Below, piece after piece: positions 1 through 11,113 of a stretch of DNA of 64,000 nt; the first letter of the stretch is position 1, and every line of letters starts with the position of its first letter. The stretch covers positions 62,001 to 126,000 of the forward strand of contig WASS01000016.1 in assembly GCA_009712635.1 (NCBI GenBank), given 5' to 3'. Under the pieces are notes generated by a model. That model was given only the letters and a program-made list of their open reading frames with translations. It did not search any database and was not told the origin of the DNA. The position numbers were made by a program, and so were the translations under genes. The stretch is from Hungatella sp. (GTDB taxonomy: Bacteria; Bacillota; Clostridia; Lachnospirales; Lachnospiraceae).

Positions 1-1
1 C

Positions 2-2833
<2,832 letters not shown>

Positions 2834-2866
2834 AAGATTCTATAAGGGCGTTTCATACGTATAGGC

Positions 2867-2910
2867 AGAATGAGGGGAGATGCAAAAGCACCTCCCCTCA
2901 TTCTATTTTT
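2867..2910 (+). terminator. Intrinsic terminator of lacZ
   Basis: A 13-bp perfect stem (AGAATGAGGGGAG / CTCCCCTCATTCT) is extended by TGC/GCA around an AAAA loop and is followed by ATTTTT. It separates lacZ from the convergent methyltransferase gene, whose stop codon lies inside the right arm. The minus-strand side has no U-tract. Confidence 0.85.
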
Positions 2911-3733
2911 CTAAAATCACTGCAATAGTGGGACTTTCCAAATTCCAGGGGGTACCAGACACATCCCCATAGATTCCGTAAGTTTTAAACCCGCATTCTT
3001 CCACCTCTTCTACCAAAGAATCTTTGTTATAGTAGGTATTCCAGAGATAGTAAGAGGAAGTTTCTGCTTTGGATATAATTACATATTGATCCAGTGTCAC
3101 ATGCTGCGGATACTTACAGTATCTCTTAAGTTCAACATATTCATCCTCCCGCCAGAAGCCGTTACTCTCCTGAATACCCCATATTTGTTTTTCCTGAAAT
3201 GCATTGTATTCATTTAAGGAAAAGGCATCTAATAAGAATTTGCCCCCAGGTTTTAGATGTTCATAAACCTGATTTAAAACTATTTTTCTTTTCTCAGTAG
3301 AGAGAGCGCCGTAATCACAGTAAATCATAACGGCTAAATCAAACTTACGGTTTAATTCAAGAGAAAGGTAGTTCTGGTAGAAATAATCAATGTTTAATTT
3401 CTTTCCAGCTGCTGACCTTTTTGCGTAATCAATGGAACGTGAGGAAAAATCCACTCCGGTTACCTGATATCCAGCCCTTGCAAAGAATTCCCCGTAGATT
3501 CCGGGACCGCATCCCAAATCAAGCAAAAGGGGATTGTCTGTGGGGGGAACCGTATTGGCAATCCAATCTGCTGATTTTTTGATAAAAGCCATTTTCCGGC
3601 TAGCCCCGTCAAATTCCGGGTCCAGGTGGGATTTTAGCATTTGCTTTGAGATGTATTCATCATCCCAAAAAGGAATTCCGGTTTCCTGATATATTTCAGG
3701 ACGTTTTAATAAATCTTTGATCTCATACAGCAT
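2903..3733 (-). CDS. Class I SAM-dependent methyltransferase
   Basis: Cytosolic methyltransferase of unknown substrate, 276 aa. Motif I of the Rossmann fold is LLLDLGCGPGIYG at residues 69-81, with the acidic strand-2 end at VTGVDFS (91-97). Later segments LAVMIYCDYGALS and LKPGGKFLLDAFSL fit motifs II-IV. The N-terminal ~65 residues (MLYEIKDLLKRPEIYQETG, then PFWDDEYISKQML) look like a small lid seen in Firmicute methyltransferases annotated only by domain. The start at 3733 is supported by AAGGAGG eight bases upstream. The gene stands alone and is transcribed from a leader carrying an intrinsic terminator 30 bases before the start, so expression is probably attenuated. I do not recognise a specific pathway. 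Confidence 0.8.
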   Translation of the reverse strand: MLYEIKDLLKRPEIYQETGIPFWDDEYISKQMLKSHLDPEFDGASRKMAFIKKSADWIANTVPPTDNPLLLDLGCGPGIYGEFFARAGYQVTGVDFSSRSIDYAKRSAAGKKLNIDYFYQNYLSLELNRKFDLAVMIYCDYGALSTEKRKIVLNQVYEHLKPGGKFLLDAFSLNEYNAFQEKQIWGIQESNGFWREDEYVELKRYCKYPQHVTLDQYVIISKAETSSYYLWNTYYNKDSLVEEVEECGFKTYGIYGDVSGTPWNLESPTIAVILEK

Positions 3734-3756
3734 AGTAAAGCCTCCTTATAAATGGG

Positions 3757-3792
3757 TAAAAAAATAGCCGCGGATATTACTCCGCGGCTATT
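3757..3792 (-). terminator. Intrinsic terminator just upstream of the methyltransferase gene
   Basis: Perfect 11-bp stem (AATAGCCGCGG, 3763-3773, with CCGCGGCTATT, 3782-3792). Read on the minus strand it is followed by a run of seven T. It lies between thiW and the methyltransferase start at 3733 and also downstream of a promoter at 3990-4018. It can therefore end the thi operon transcript and a short leader transcript. Confidence 0.8.
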
Positions 3793-3984
3793 CTTAAATA
3801 GAGAAAGAAAAGACTGAGAGTAAATAAAATCATAAAAGCAGACACGAAAATAGGGCTGAAAAATCAGCTTGTTAATTTTCATCTGTTTCGTTGATTTATT
3901 TACTCATTTCCAGCGATATCCATGCCGTGAATTTATAACATCGGACATGCCGGGATTTCTTCACCTCTTTTTATATTGTTTACC
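3763..3984 (-). ncRNA. Candidate small RNA or attenuated leader (~220 nt)
   Basis: A near-consensus promoter (3990-4018) and an intrinsic terminator (3757-3792) bracket about 220 bases with no credible ORF. The 5' end on the minus strand is purine-rich (AAAAAGAGGTGAAGAAA) and can pair imperfectly with a pyrimidine-rich 3' segment (TCTTTTCTTTCTCTATTT). This would close a long rod around an inner hairpin built from CCGGC/GCTGG. I could not match it to tmRNA, SRP RNA, 6S or a known riboswitch class. It may be an independent sRNA, or a leader that controls the methyltransferase downstream. Confidence 0.4.
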
Positions 3985-3989
3985 TCTTA

Positions 3990-4018
3990 ATATTATTGCA
4001 GCAGATGCCGTTTGTCAA
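3990..4018 (-). promoter_or_regulatory. Sigma-A promoter for the leader/methyltransferase transcript
   Basis: Minus strand: -35 TTGACA (4013-4018), 17-bp spacer, -10 TAATAT (3990-3995). It lies just downstream of the thiW stop and points towards the methyltransferase gene. Confidence 0.65.
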
Positions 4019-4027
4019 CGAGAACCA

Positions 4028-4579
4028 TCAGCCAATGAGCTGTCGCAGATAGGAGAGCAGTCCAAGTCTGCGAAATGTTTCTAATAAGAATGCGGCAAAT
4101 ACAGTTCCGCATACAGTGCTCATCAAAAAAGGAATCACAAAGAAGAAAACCGCAACATCCTTACCAAGTATCAGCGTCGCAACCGGATAGCAGAGAATTG
4201 CTCCGATGAGCCCTGTTCCGGTAATTTCTCCTGCATAAGCCCATAGAAGTTTTCCGGTCTTTTGAAACAGAAGCGCACTGAAAATTGCCCCCACCATGCT
4301 TCCTGGAAATGCAAGAAGGGTTCCGGTGCCGGTTAAGTTTCTGATCAGAGATGAGGTAAATGCCATGGCAACACCGTAAGCAGGTCCTAAAAATACTCCT
4401 GCAAGAACATTTACCAGGTGCTGAATGGGAAAGCATTTAGAGGCTCCAATGGGAATGGAAAAGCCGGAAAGTGTAACAGTAAGTGCCACAAGCATTCCAC
4501 TGGCTGCCAGTTTTTTTATTGTTACTCCCGAAGATATCCGAGCCATGGCTGTTTTGCCAGAGTCTGTTTTTGAATACAT
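4028..4579 (-). CDS. thiW: Thiamine-pathway ECF transporter S component ThiW
   Basis: Small integral membrane protein (183 aa, about five hydrophobic segments). In ThiW family members it is the substrate-binding S subunit of an energy-coupling-factor transporter, thought to import the thiazole precursor of thiamine. Conserved blocks visible are GASKCFPIQHLVNVLAGVFLGP (about residues 46-67) and RNLTGTGTLLAFPGSMVGA (about 81-99), both hallmarks of the family. It lies 24 bases after thiC in the same direction and so shares the TPP riboswitch. The ATPase and T subunits of the ECF module are not in the window. The ATG at 4579 is preceded by a purine-rich AAGGAG site. Exact substrate is inference from family and context. 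Confidence 0.88.
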   Translation of the reverse strand: MYSKTDSGKTAMARISSGVTIKKLAASGMLVALTVTLSGFSIPIGASKCFPIQHLVNVLAGVFLGPAYGVAMAFTSSLIRNLTGTGTLLAFPGSMVGAIFSALLFQKTGKLLWAYAGEITGTGLIGAILCYPVATLILGKDVAVFFFVIPFLMSTVCGTVFAAFLLETFRRLGLLSYLRQLIG

Positions 4580-4603
4580 GTTTTTACTCCTTCCAAGTCA
4601 ATC

Positions 4604-5911
4604 TCATTCATCATAGATGTTGACAATTTCTCCGTCTAAAATCCGGTTCATATTTTTCATTGCACAGAAGTTGCCGCACATGGAACAGGTATCTTCCTTC
4701 TCTGGTTTAGAGGATGCACGGTACCTTCTGGCTTTTTCCGGATCAATTGCCAGATTAAACATAGCTTCCCAATCAAGGCGTTTTCTTGCATCACTCATCT
4801 GGTGATCCCACTCCTTAGCCCCTTTGATTCCCTTAGCCAGGTCAGCAGCATGGGCAGCAATCCGCGCAGATATAATGCCTTCCTTCACATCATCTGCATC
4901 GGGAAGCCTTAAATGTTCCGCAGGGGTCACGTAGCAGAGGAAAGAAGCTCCGGCAGCGGCAGCGATGGCGCCTCCAATGGCTGCGGTAATGTGATCGTAA
5001 CCGGGAGCAATGTCTGTAACCAGAGGTCCTAATACATAGAACGGAGCGCCTTTGCAGATGGTCTGCTGAATCTTCATATTGGCGGCAATCTGGTCAAGAG
5101 GCATATGTCCGGGTCCTTCAATAATTACCTGTACATCCTTTTCCCATGCACGGCGGGTCAGTTCCCCAAGAGTAACCAGTTCTTCAATCTGGGAAATATC
5201 GGAGGCATCTTCAATACAGCCTGGACGGCAAGCGTCTCCAAGACTTAAAGTGACATCGTGCTCCCGGCAGATTTCCAGAATGCGGTCGAAGTTTTCATAA
5301 AACGGGTTTTCATTTCCTGTCATCTCCATCCAGGCAAAGATAATGGAACCGCCTCTGGATACAATATTCGTCAGGCGTTTTGCTTCTTTAAAACGATGAG
5401 CCGTCTGCTTGTTAATGCCCACGTGAATGGTCATGAAATCCACTCCGTCTAACGCATGCATTTCCACAATCTGAATCCATTCCTCAGAAGTTATTTCCTT
5501 TAGGGGTTTATGATAATAAACCACGGCATCATAAATCGGTACGGTTCCAATCATGGCCGGACACTGGCTTGTCAGCCTTTTTCTGAATTTCCTGGTATCT
5601 CCAAAGGAACTTAAATCCATAATGGATTCCGCTCCCATTAAAACTGCATCCTCAACCTTTTTCAGTTCTAAATCCATGTCGTTTAAATCTCTGGAAGTTC
5701 CAAGATTCACGTTAATTTTTGTTTTTAGCATGGAACCGATGGCGTTTGGATCTAAGCAGCTATGGTGTTTGTTGGCGGGAATGACTGCCTTGCCTTCAGC
5801 TACCAGTTCCATTAATTCTTCCGGCTTCATTCCCTCTTTTTTTGCTGTAGTTTCCATTTCTCTGGTCAGAATGCCTTTTCTTGCGGCATCCATCTGTGTG
5901 GTGTAATTCAT
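4604..5911 (-). CDS. thiC: Phosphomethylpyrimidine synthase ThiC
   Basis: Radical-SAM-type enzyme converting aminoimidazole ribotide (AIR) to HMP phosphate, the pyrimidine half of thiamine. The 435-aa form is the short type found in Clostridia and lacks the N-terminal extension of the E. coli protein. The C-terminal cluster motif reads CSMCGNFC, giving Cys-X2-Cys-X3-Cys, one residue shorter than the textbook spacing but, as I recall, common in this short subtype. Conserved barrel segments include [12 protein letters not shown] and [21 protein letters not shown]. The ATG at 5911 (19 codons inside the longest open frame) was chosen because AAGGAGGA lies just upstream at 5918-5925. First gene of a thiC-thiW operon behind a TPP riboswitch. 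Confidence 0.95.
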   Translation of the reverse strand: MNYTTQMDAARKGILTREMETTAKKEGMKPEELMELVAEGKAVIPANKHHSCLDPNAIGSMLKTKINVNLGTSRDLNDMDLELKKVEDAVLMGAESIMDLSSFGDTRKFRKRLTSQCPAMIGTVPIYDAVVYYHKPLKEITSEEWIQIVEMHALDGVDFMTIHVGINKQTAHRFKEAKRLTNIVSRGGSIIFAWMEMTGNENPFYENFDRILEICREHDVTLSLGDACRPGCIEDASDISQIEELVTLGELTRRAWEKDVQVIIEGPGHMPLDQIAANMKIQQTICKGAPFYVLGPLVTDIAPGYDHITAAIGGAIAAAAGASFLCYVTPAEHLRLPDADDVKEGIISARIAAHAADLAKGIKGAKEWDHQMSDARKRLDWEAMFNLAIDPEKARRYRASSKPEKEDTCSMCGNFCAMKNMNRILDGEIVNIYDE

Positions 5912-5953
5912 ATGTAGTCCTCCTTCATTTTGAAGGGATTTACGGCACAGGAC

Positions 5954-5987
5954 AAAAAAAGAGCCCATACCAAATAGGTACAGGCCC
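5954..5987 (-). terminator. Attenuation terminator of the TPP riboswitch
   Basis: Minus strand: GGGCCTGTACC / GGTATGGGCTC, an 11-bp stem including G-U pairs, then seven U. It sits between the TPP aptamer and the thiC start, the layout of a transcription-terminating OFF switch. Confidence 0.85.
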
Positions 5988-6012
5988 AGATAGATACATC
6001 CGTCTTGTATAA

Positions 6013-6104
6013 ATCCCTACGTTGGCATTACCCAAATCAGGTTATAAAGGTCGAAGTTTGATAACTTCCTCTCAGCCCGCATACGAGCTCCCTCTTGTGG
6101 CACT
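6013..6104 (-). promoter_or_regulatory. TPP (thi-box) riboswitch aptamer
   Basis: The minus strand shows the diagnostic thi-box elements: GGGAGCTC, GCGGGCTGAGAGG (the CUGAGA pyrimidine-sensor loop), then CCTGATTTGGGTAATGCCAACGTAGGGA (6013-6040 region), which binds the pyrophosphate through magnesium. P2 can be drawn as GCTC with GGGC. It begins almost at the transcription start of the promoter at 6105-6133 and is followed by a terminator before thiC. Thiamine pyrophosphate would therefore repress thiC-thiW. Confidence 0.95.
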
Positions 6105-6133
6105 AGTGTAGCACCGGTACATATGGATGTCAA
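6105..6133 (-). promoter_or_regulatory. Sigma-A promoter of thiC-thiW
   Basis: Minus strand: TTGACA (6128-6133), 17-bp spacer, TACACT (6105-6110). The -35 box lies only 8 bases from the trpA stop codon. Confidence 0.7.
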
Positions 6134-6141
6134 GCAGATAA

Positions 6142-6915
6142 TCATTTCGATATGGCAGATTTCATCTCTCTTATGTAGTTACAGATTGGTTCTACACAAT
6201 CTTTGCCATGCAAAGCAGCCAGCTTTACAATGGCACTTCCCACGATAATGCCATCTGCATATTTACTTAATTCCTTTGCCTGCTCGGGTGTTGAAATTCC
6301 AAAACCGATAGCGCAGGGTAGGTCCTTGGATGCTTTTACAAGAGAAACCATATCGCCGATGTCCGAGGTGATTTCTTTTCTTACGCCGGTTACGCCCATG
6401 GAAGAAACGCAGTAAACAAATCCCTCCGCTTCTGATGCAATGGCAGTAATCCGCTCCTTAGAAGTAGGTGCAATCAGAGATATCAAGTCAATTCCGTACT
6501 TTTGGCAGATAGGATGAAGTTCCTCTTTTTCCTCAAACGGCATATCGGGCACGATAAGAGCATCTATGCCGCATTCTGCTGCATTTTTAATAAAACGCTC
6601 ACTTCCATATACAAATATGGGATTAATGTAAGTCATGAACGCCAGGGGGACATTTGTTTTTTTCCTTATGCGGGTGACAGATTCAAAAATTTTATCTGCA
6701 GTCGTGCCAGCGGAAAGAGCACGCTGGTCTGCTTCCTGGATCACGATTCCCTCTGCAACCGGGTCAGAAAAAGGAATTCCCAGTTCTATAATATCAGCAC
6801 CTGCCTCCGCCATGGCTGGAACCAGCTGCTCTGTTACGGTAAGATCCGGATCGCCGGCGGTAATAAACGGAATAAATGCTTTTCCTTTTGAAAATGCTTC
6901 ACTGATTCTACTCAT
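6142..6915 (-). CDS. trpA: Tryptophan synthase alpha chain
   Basis: Cleaves indole-3-glycerol phosphate to indole and glyceraldehyde-3-phosphate in the alpha2-beta2 tryptophan synthase complex. The 257-aa length is normal. The catalytic Glu lies in [17 protein letters not shown] (about residue 42) and the catalytic Asp in the MTYINPI region just downstream; the phosphate site [11 protein letters not shown] and IVGSAIVK are present near the C-terminus. It is the last gene of trpEGDCFBA and overlaps trpB by 8 bases (start 6915, trpB stop at 6908), so it is probably translationally coupled. No intrinsic terminator is visible between its stop and the thi promoter and riboswitch. Confidence 0.96.
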   Translation of the reverse strand: MSRISEAFSKGKAFIPFITAGDPDLTVTEQLVPAMAEAGADIIELGIPFSDPVAEGIVIQEADQRALSAGTTADKIFESVTRIRKKTNVPLAFMTYINPIFVYGSERFIKNAAECGIDALIVPDMPFEEKEELHPICQKYGIDLISLIAPTSKERITAIASEAEGFVYCVSSMGVTGVRKEITSDIGDMVSLVKASKDLPCAIGFGISTPEQAKELSKYADGIIVGSAIVKLAALHGKDCVEPICNYIREMKSAISK

Positions 6916-8092
6916 AGATTTCTACCCCCTTGTAACGAGCAATTGCGGCCACATCCTTGTCTCCGCGGCCGGATAAGTTGATGACGATAATCTGGTCTTT
7001 TCCCATAGCGGGTGCAATTTTCCTGCCATAAGCAATTGCATGGGCGCTTTCAATGGCAGGAATGATTCCTTCTTTTCGGGATAAATATTCAAATGCATCC
7101 ACTGCTTCCCTGTCAGTGACAGGAACATAATCAGCCCTTCCTGTGTCAAACAGTGCGGCGTGCTCCGGCCCGATTCCCGGATAGTCAAGTCCTGCTGAGA
7201 TCGAGTATACAGGAGCAATCTGTCCGTACTCATCCTGGCAGAAGTAGGATTTCATACCATGGAAGATTCCAACGGTACCGGTGGAGATGGTGGCAGCATT
7301 TTTGTCCGTATCAATGCCGTGTCCGGCAGCCTCACAGCCTACCAGTTTAACAGAGCTGTCTCCGATAAAATCATAGAACAGGCCCATGGCATTGCTGCCG
7401 CCGCCCACGCATGCGATAAGCATATCAGGCAGCTTTCCTTCTGCTTTCAGGATCTGTTCCCTGACTTCTTTACCGATGATGCTTTGGAAATCACGTACAA
7501 TGGTGGGAAATGGGTGGGGTCCCATAACGGAGCCCAGAACATAGTGGGTATCCACCACCCGGTTGGTCCATTCCCGAAGGGTTTCATTTACCGCATCTTT
7601 TAATGTCTGGGTTCCGCTGGTAACCGGATGAACCTTGGCACCCAGAAGCTCCATACGGAATACGTTTAATGCCTGGCGGTCCGTATCCTCTTTTCCCATG
7701 AAGATTTCGCATTCCATTCCCATTAAGGCTGCAGCAGTAGCAGTAGCTACGCCGTGCTGGCCTGCACCGGTTTCTGCAATAACACGGGTTTTTCCCATTT
7801 TCTTAGCAAGGAGAACCTGACCCAGTGCATTGTTGATTTTATGAGATCCGGTGTGGTTTAAATCTTCCCGTTTTAAATAAATCTTCGCACCGCCAAGATC
7901 CTCAGTCATTTTTTCTGCATAGTACAAAAGAGATGGTCTTCCTGTGTATGTTTCATGAAGTGCCTTTAACTCTGCAAGAAATTCTTCATCCTGCATACAG
8001 GCATTGTATGCTTTCTCCAGTTCCGTCACTGCATTCATCAGCGTTTCGGGGATAAATTGTCCGCCGTGCTGTCCAAATCTTCCTTTTGACAT
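6908..8092 (-). CDS. trpB: Tryptophan synthase beta chain
   Basis: PLP enzyme condensing indole with serine to make tryptophan, the partner of TrpA. It is 394 aa, usual for TrpB1. The PLP lysine is Lys85 in [13 protein letters not shown], the phosphate loop is [10 protein letters not shown], and the signature [13 protein letters not shown] is intact. The ATG at 8092 has AGGAGT a few bases upstream, inside the end of trpF. The start therefore overlaps the trpF reading frame by 55 bases, an unusually long overlap. The context is a complete trp operon. Confidence 0.97.
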   Translation of the reverse strand: MSKGRFGQHGGQFIPETLMNAVTELEKAYNACMQDEEFLAELKALHETYTGRPSLLYYAEKMTEDLGGAKIYLKREDLNHTGSHKINNALGQVLLAKKMGKTRVIAETGAGQHGVATATAAALMGMECEIFMGKEDTDRQALNVFRMELLGAKVHPVTSGTQTLKDAVNETLREWTNRVVDTHYVLGSVMGPHPFPTIVRDFQSIIGKEVREQILKAEGKLPDMLIACVGGGSNAMGLFYDFIGDSSVKLVGCEAAGHGIDTDKNAATISTGTVGIFHGMKSYFCQDEYGQIAPVYSISAGLDYPGIGPEHAALFDTGRADYVPVTDREAVDAFEYLSRKEGIIPAIESAHAIAYGRKIAPAMGKDQIIVINLSGRGDKDVAAIARYKGVEIYE

Positions 8093-8721
8093 AATTTTAC
8101 ACTCCTTACTGTTTGTATGATTTCTTTTATTTTTTCCGGATCTTTTCTGCCTTCCGTTTCAACAAGACTGCTGATATCCAGACAGAAAGCCTCTGTTTTA
8201 AGGGCGGCTTCTATGTTCGCCATACCGACTCCGCCTGCCAGAAACCAGGGCTTTTTTATGAGTGGTATCATGGTCCAGTCAAAGCTTGTTCCGCTGCCGC
8301 CCTGAATTCCTTTGACATAGGAGTCGAGAAGCAGATAGTCGGCTGAGAGTGTTTCCGCTTCTAAAATTTCCTCTGCTGACTGCACGCGGATTGCTTTAAT
8401 AATGGGGACCGGACGGTCTAATTTGTCTTTCAGTTCCAGAATTTCTGCTTCACTTTCCTCTCCGTGAAGCTGGATCAGCTGAATAATATCACTTTTTACA
8501 AGAGAAATGATTTCATCTGCGGGGCTGTTTACAAAGACACCCACAGCGGGGATTTCCGGTAGTAAATCATTTCTTAAAAGCGCTGCCTGCCTGGGGGTGA
8601 GCTGCCGCTTCCCGGGGGCAAAAACAAACCCTGCAAAATCCGGTTTATAGCAGTTAAGGGCGAGCACATCTTCTTTTCTTGTAAGACCGCAGATTTTAAT
8701 CTTCTTTTCAGAGTATATCAT
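8038..8721 (-). CDS. trpF: Phosphoribosylanthranilate isomerase
   Basis: Catalyses the Amadori rearrangement of phosphoribosylanthranilate to CdRP. 227 aa, (beta/alpha)8 barrel. [10 protein letters not shown] near the N-terminus carries the catalytic Cys, and the catalytic Asp is in LLLDSYVKG. The phosphate site [16 protein letters not shown] and the C-terminal [17 protein letters not shown] segment are present. After the normal family end the frame runs about 20 residues further ([19 protein letters not shown]) through the trpB start region. It overlaps trpC by 14 bases. Confidence 0.94.
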   Translation of the reverse strand: MIYSEKKIKICGLTRKEDVLALNCYKPDFAGFVFAPGKRQLTPRQAALLRNDLLPEIPAVGVFVNSPADEIISLVKSDIIQLIQLHGEESEAEILELKDKLDRPVPIIKAIRVQSAEEILEAETLSADYLLLDSYVKGIQGGSGTSFDWTMIPLIKKPWFLAGGVGMANIEAALKTEAFCLDISSLVETEGRKDPEKIKEIIQTVRSVKLCQKEDLDSTADNLSPKR

Positions 8722-9514
8722 TGGCAGCCTTCCTCATTTCCTGTAAAATCACTTTCTTATCAGGCGAGCGCATCAGACTTTCTCCAATCAGGACTCCGTT
8801 AACCCCTGCCTGATACAGCCGTTTTACATCGTCAGCGGTCTGTATTCCGCTTTCTGCAATAAAAGCAGTTCCTGCAGGCACCAGACCCCTTAAACGAATG
8901 GAATTTTCAAAGTCAACTTCAAATGTCTTTAAGTTCCGGTTATTGACCCCGATCAGGCGGGCTCCTGCAGACAGTGCGCTGTGGATTTCTTCCTGATCAT
9001 GAGCCTCAACAAGAGCGCTGAGTCCAAGGCTGTCACAGATTTTCATATATTCTTTCAGCTTTTCCGTATCCAGAAGGGCGCAGATAAGAAGTACTGCGGA
9101 AGCACCAAGTACCTTTGCTTCAAAGATCTGATAAGGATCAACCGTAAAATCCTTTCTTAAAAGAGGGAGGGAAACCGACCGGCTGATTTCGGTTAAATAT
9201 TCCCCTTTTCCAAGAAAATAATCCGGCTCTGTCAATACAGAGATGGCATCGGCTCCTGCTTTTTCATACTCCATGGCAATTTCCCTGTAAGGAAAATCCG
9301 GTGCAATCATTCCTTTTGAAGGGGAGGCACGCTTTACTTCACAGATAAAGCAGATACCGGGAGAGGAGATGGCTTTCTCAAAAGAAAAGTCAGATTCCCT
9401 CCGTTCGGCTTCAAAGACCTTGTATGCCATTTCCTCCATCTGACTTACTGAAATCTCTTTTTTTGCCTTCTCAGCCCGTTGCTTTGAGGCAGCCGCCAGT
9501 GTATCAAGGATCAT
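8708..9514 (-). CDS. trpC: Indole-3-glycerol phosphate synthase
   Basis: Closes the indole ring from CdRP. 268 aa. Catalytic Lys and Glu residues are visible in ICEVKRASPSKG and PLLRKDFTVDPYQIFEA; the ribose/phosphate loops VNNRNLKTFEVD and IAESGIQTADDV and the final GVLIGESLMRS are intact. It overlaps trpD by 4 bases (ATGA type) and trpF by 14, which indicates one coupled transcript. No fusion to trpF, unlike enteric bacteria. Confidence 0.96.
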   Translation of the reverse strand: MILDTLAAASKQRAEKAKKEISVSQMEEMAYKVFEAERRESDFSFEKAISSPGICFICEVKRASPSKGMIAPDFPYREIAMEYEKAGADAISVLTEPDYFLGKGEYLTEISRSVSLPLLRKDFTVDPYQIFEAKVLGASAVLLICALLDTEKLKEYMKICDSLGLSALVEAHDQEEIHSALSAGARLIGVNNRNLKTFEVDFENSIRLRGLVPAGTAFIAESGIQTADDVKRLYQAGVNGVLIGESLMRSPDKKVILQEMRKAANDIL

Positions 9515-10530
9515 AAAGCCACCTCATTTACTGCTTTCACAAATTCCTCCAGCTTTGCAGCTGCTTTTCCGGAATCAATTAAGTCAGCAGCAGTTTTGAT
9601 GCAGTCGGAAATGGTGCAGTTATCAATACCCAGGTAAAGGCTTAGAGCGGAATTTAAAATCACAATATCCCTTTTGGGTCCACGAAGTGTCCCGTTTAAA
9701 ATTTCCTTCGTGATTACCGCATTCTCTGCGGGAGTTCCGCCCAGCAGATCGGACAAGCTGCTGCGGCTTAAGGAGAACTGTTCCGGTGTGATTTCATAGG
9801 GAATCAGCTCCCCGAAACGGATCTCACAGACATGGGTAGGTCCTGTTACAGTTGCTTCATCCAGACCATCTGATCCGCAGACAACAAGCCCTCGTTTCAC
9901 ACCCAGGTTGCTTAGCACCTGTGCAAGGGGTTCCACCAGCTTGTTATCATAAACACCTAACAGCTGCATGGTGGCGCCTGCCGGGTTCGATAAAGGTCCC
10001 AGGATGTTGAAAATGGTACGGACTCCCAGCTCTTTTCTCACAGGACCAGCATACTTCATGGAAGAATGATGGGTCTGAGCAAAGAGAAAACACATACCAG
10101 TCTCTTTTAAGACCTTTCCAGACTGTTCTGCCGAAAGACTTAAGTTAACTCCCAGCTGTTCTAATACGTCCGCAGCGCCGCTTTTACTGGAAACGCTTCT
10201 GTTCCCGTGCTTCGCAACCGGAACGCCTCCTGCAGCCACGACAAAGGCGCTGGTAGTGGAGATATTAAAGGTTCCCACCTCATCCCCTCCTGTGCCCACA
10301 ATATCAATAACAGGAAAATCAGGAGCCAGTTTCATGGCTTTCTCTCTCATAACAGTCGCGCAGGCGGTGATCTCATCTATGGTCTCACCTTTCATGCGAA
10401 GAGCCGTTAAAAATGCTGCCATCTGGGCGGGAGTTGTTTCTCCGCTCATAATTTCATTCATAACCTCTCTTGCCGCTTCAAAACTCAAGTCCTGCCCTTC
10501 AATTACCTCATGGATTGCTTCTTGAATCAT
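9511..10530 (-). CDS. trpD: Anthranilate phosphoribosyltransferase
   Basis: Transfers phosphoribose from PRPP to anthranilate. 339 aa, normal for a stand-alone TrpD. The glycine-rich PRPP/Mg site DIVGTGGDEVGTFNIST is at about residues 76-92. KHGNRSVSSKSGAADVLEQLG follows, and DEATVTGPT supplies further metal and substrate contacts. It lies 13 bases after trpG and is not fused to it. The RBS before the ATG at 10530 is AAGGAGGT. Confidence 0.97.
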   Translation of the reverse strand: MIQEAIHEVIEGQDLSFEAAREVMNEIMSGETTPAQMAAFLTALRMKGETIDEITACATVMREKAMKLAPDFPVIDIVGTGGDEVGTFNISTTSAFVVAAGGVPVAKHGNRSVSSKSGAADVLEQLGVNLSLSAEQSGKVLKETGMCFLFAQTHHSSMKYAGPVRKELGVRTIFNILGPLSNPAGATMQLLGVYDNKLVEPLAQVLSNLGVKRGLVVCGSDGLDEATVTGPTHVCEIRFGELIPYEITPEQFSLSRSSLSDLLGGTPAENAVITKEILNGTLRGPKRDIVILNSALSLYLGIDNCTISDCIKTAADLIDSGKAAAKLEEFVKAVNEVAL

Positions 10531-10543
10531 TGGGTTACCTCCT

Positions 10544-11113
10544 TTATATAATGGTCAGAAAATTTTTTAATATGGTCATTCCATTTGGCGTGAGTATGGA
10601 TTCCGGGTGAAATTGAAGTCCGTAGACCGGATATTCTTTATGCTTTACTGCCATGACTTCTCCGATGGAATCTGTTCCGATTACAGTCAGACAGTCCGGA
10701 AGAGAATCTTTCTCTGCAATCAGAGAATGGTATCTGGCAGCAGGGATTGTATCTGAAAGTCCCTTAAAAATGGGATCTGAGTTGTCAATGTCAATCAGAC
10801 TCTGTTTTCCATGCATCAGCTTTTTTGCGTGGGTAATATTAGCCCCGTACACCTCACAGATGCCCTGGTGCCCCAGACAGACACCAAGTATGGGAACCGT
10901 TCCCGCAAGCTCCTTTACCACTGTCTCACACACACCGGCATCCCTGGGGTATCCTGGCCCGGGAGAAAGTATGATATGGGTAGGGTGTAAGAGGCGGATT
11001 TCATCTACCGTCAGTTCATCATTTCTTATAACTTTTATATCCGGCTCAATGGAACCGAACAGCTGGACCAGATTATAGGAGAAGCTGTCATAATTATCAA
11101 TCAGCAGTATCAT
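10544..11113 (-). CDS. trpG: Anthranilate synthase glutaminase component
   Basis: Class I glutamine amidotransferase that supplies ammonia to TrpE. 189 aa. The nucleophile is Cys79 in GVCLGHQGI, and the His-Glu pair is in QFHPESIL near the C-terminus. The oxyanion motif SPGPGYPRDAG is present. It overlaps the last base of trpE, so the two subunits are translationally coupled. In some Firmicutes one such subunit serves both TrpE and PabB; no pabB is in the window to test that. Confidence 0.96.
   Translation of the reverse strand: MILLIDNYDSFSYNLVQLFGSIEPDIKVIRNDELTVDEIRLLHPTHIILSPGPGYPRDAGVCETVVKELAGTVPILGVCLGHQGICEVYGANITHAKKLMHGKQSLIDIDNSDPIFKGLSDTIPAARYHSLIAEKDSLPDCLTVIGTDSIGEVMAVKHKEYPVYGLQFHPESILTPNGMTILKNFLTII

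Noticed and set aside
3763-3984. Match to SRP RNA, tmRNA or 6S RNA
   Set aside because: None of the conserved sequence blocks (SRP helix-8 motif, tmRNA tag and tRNA-like ends) was found, and a 6S-type rod is only vaguely suggested, so it is left as an unassigned candidate.
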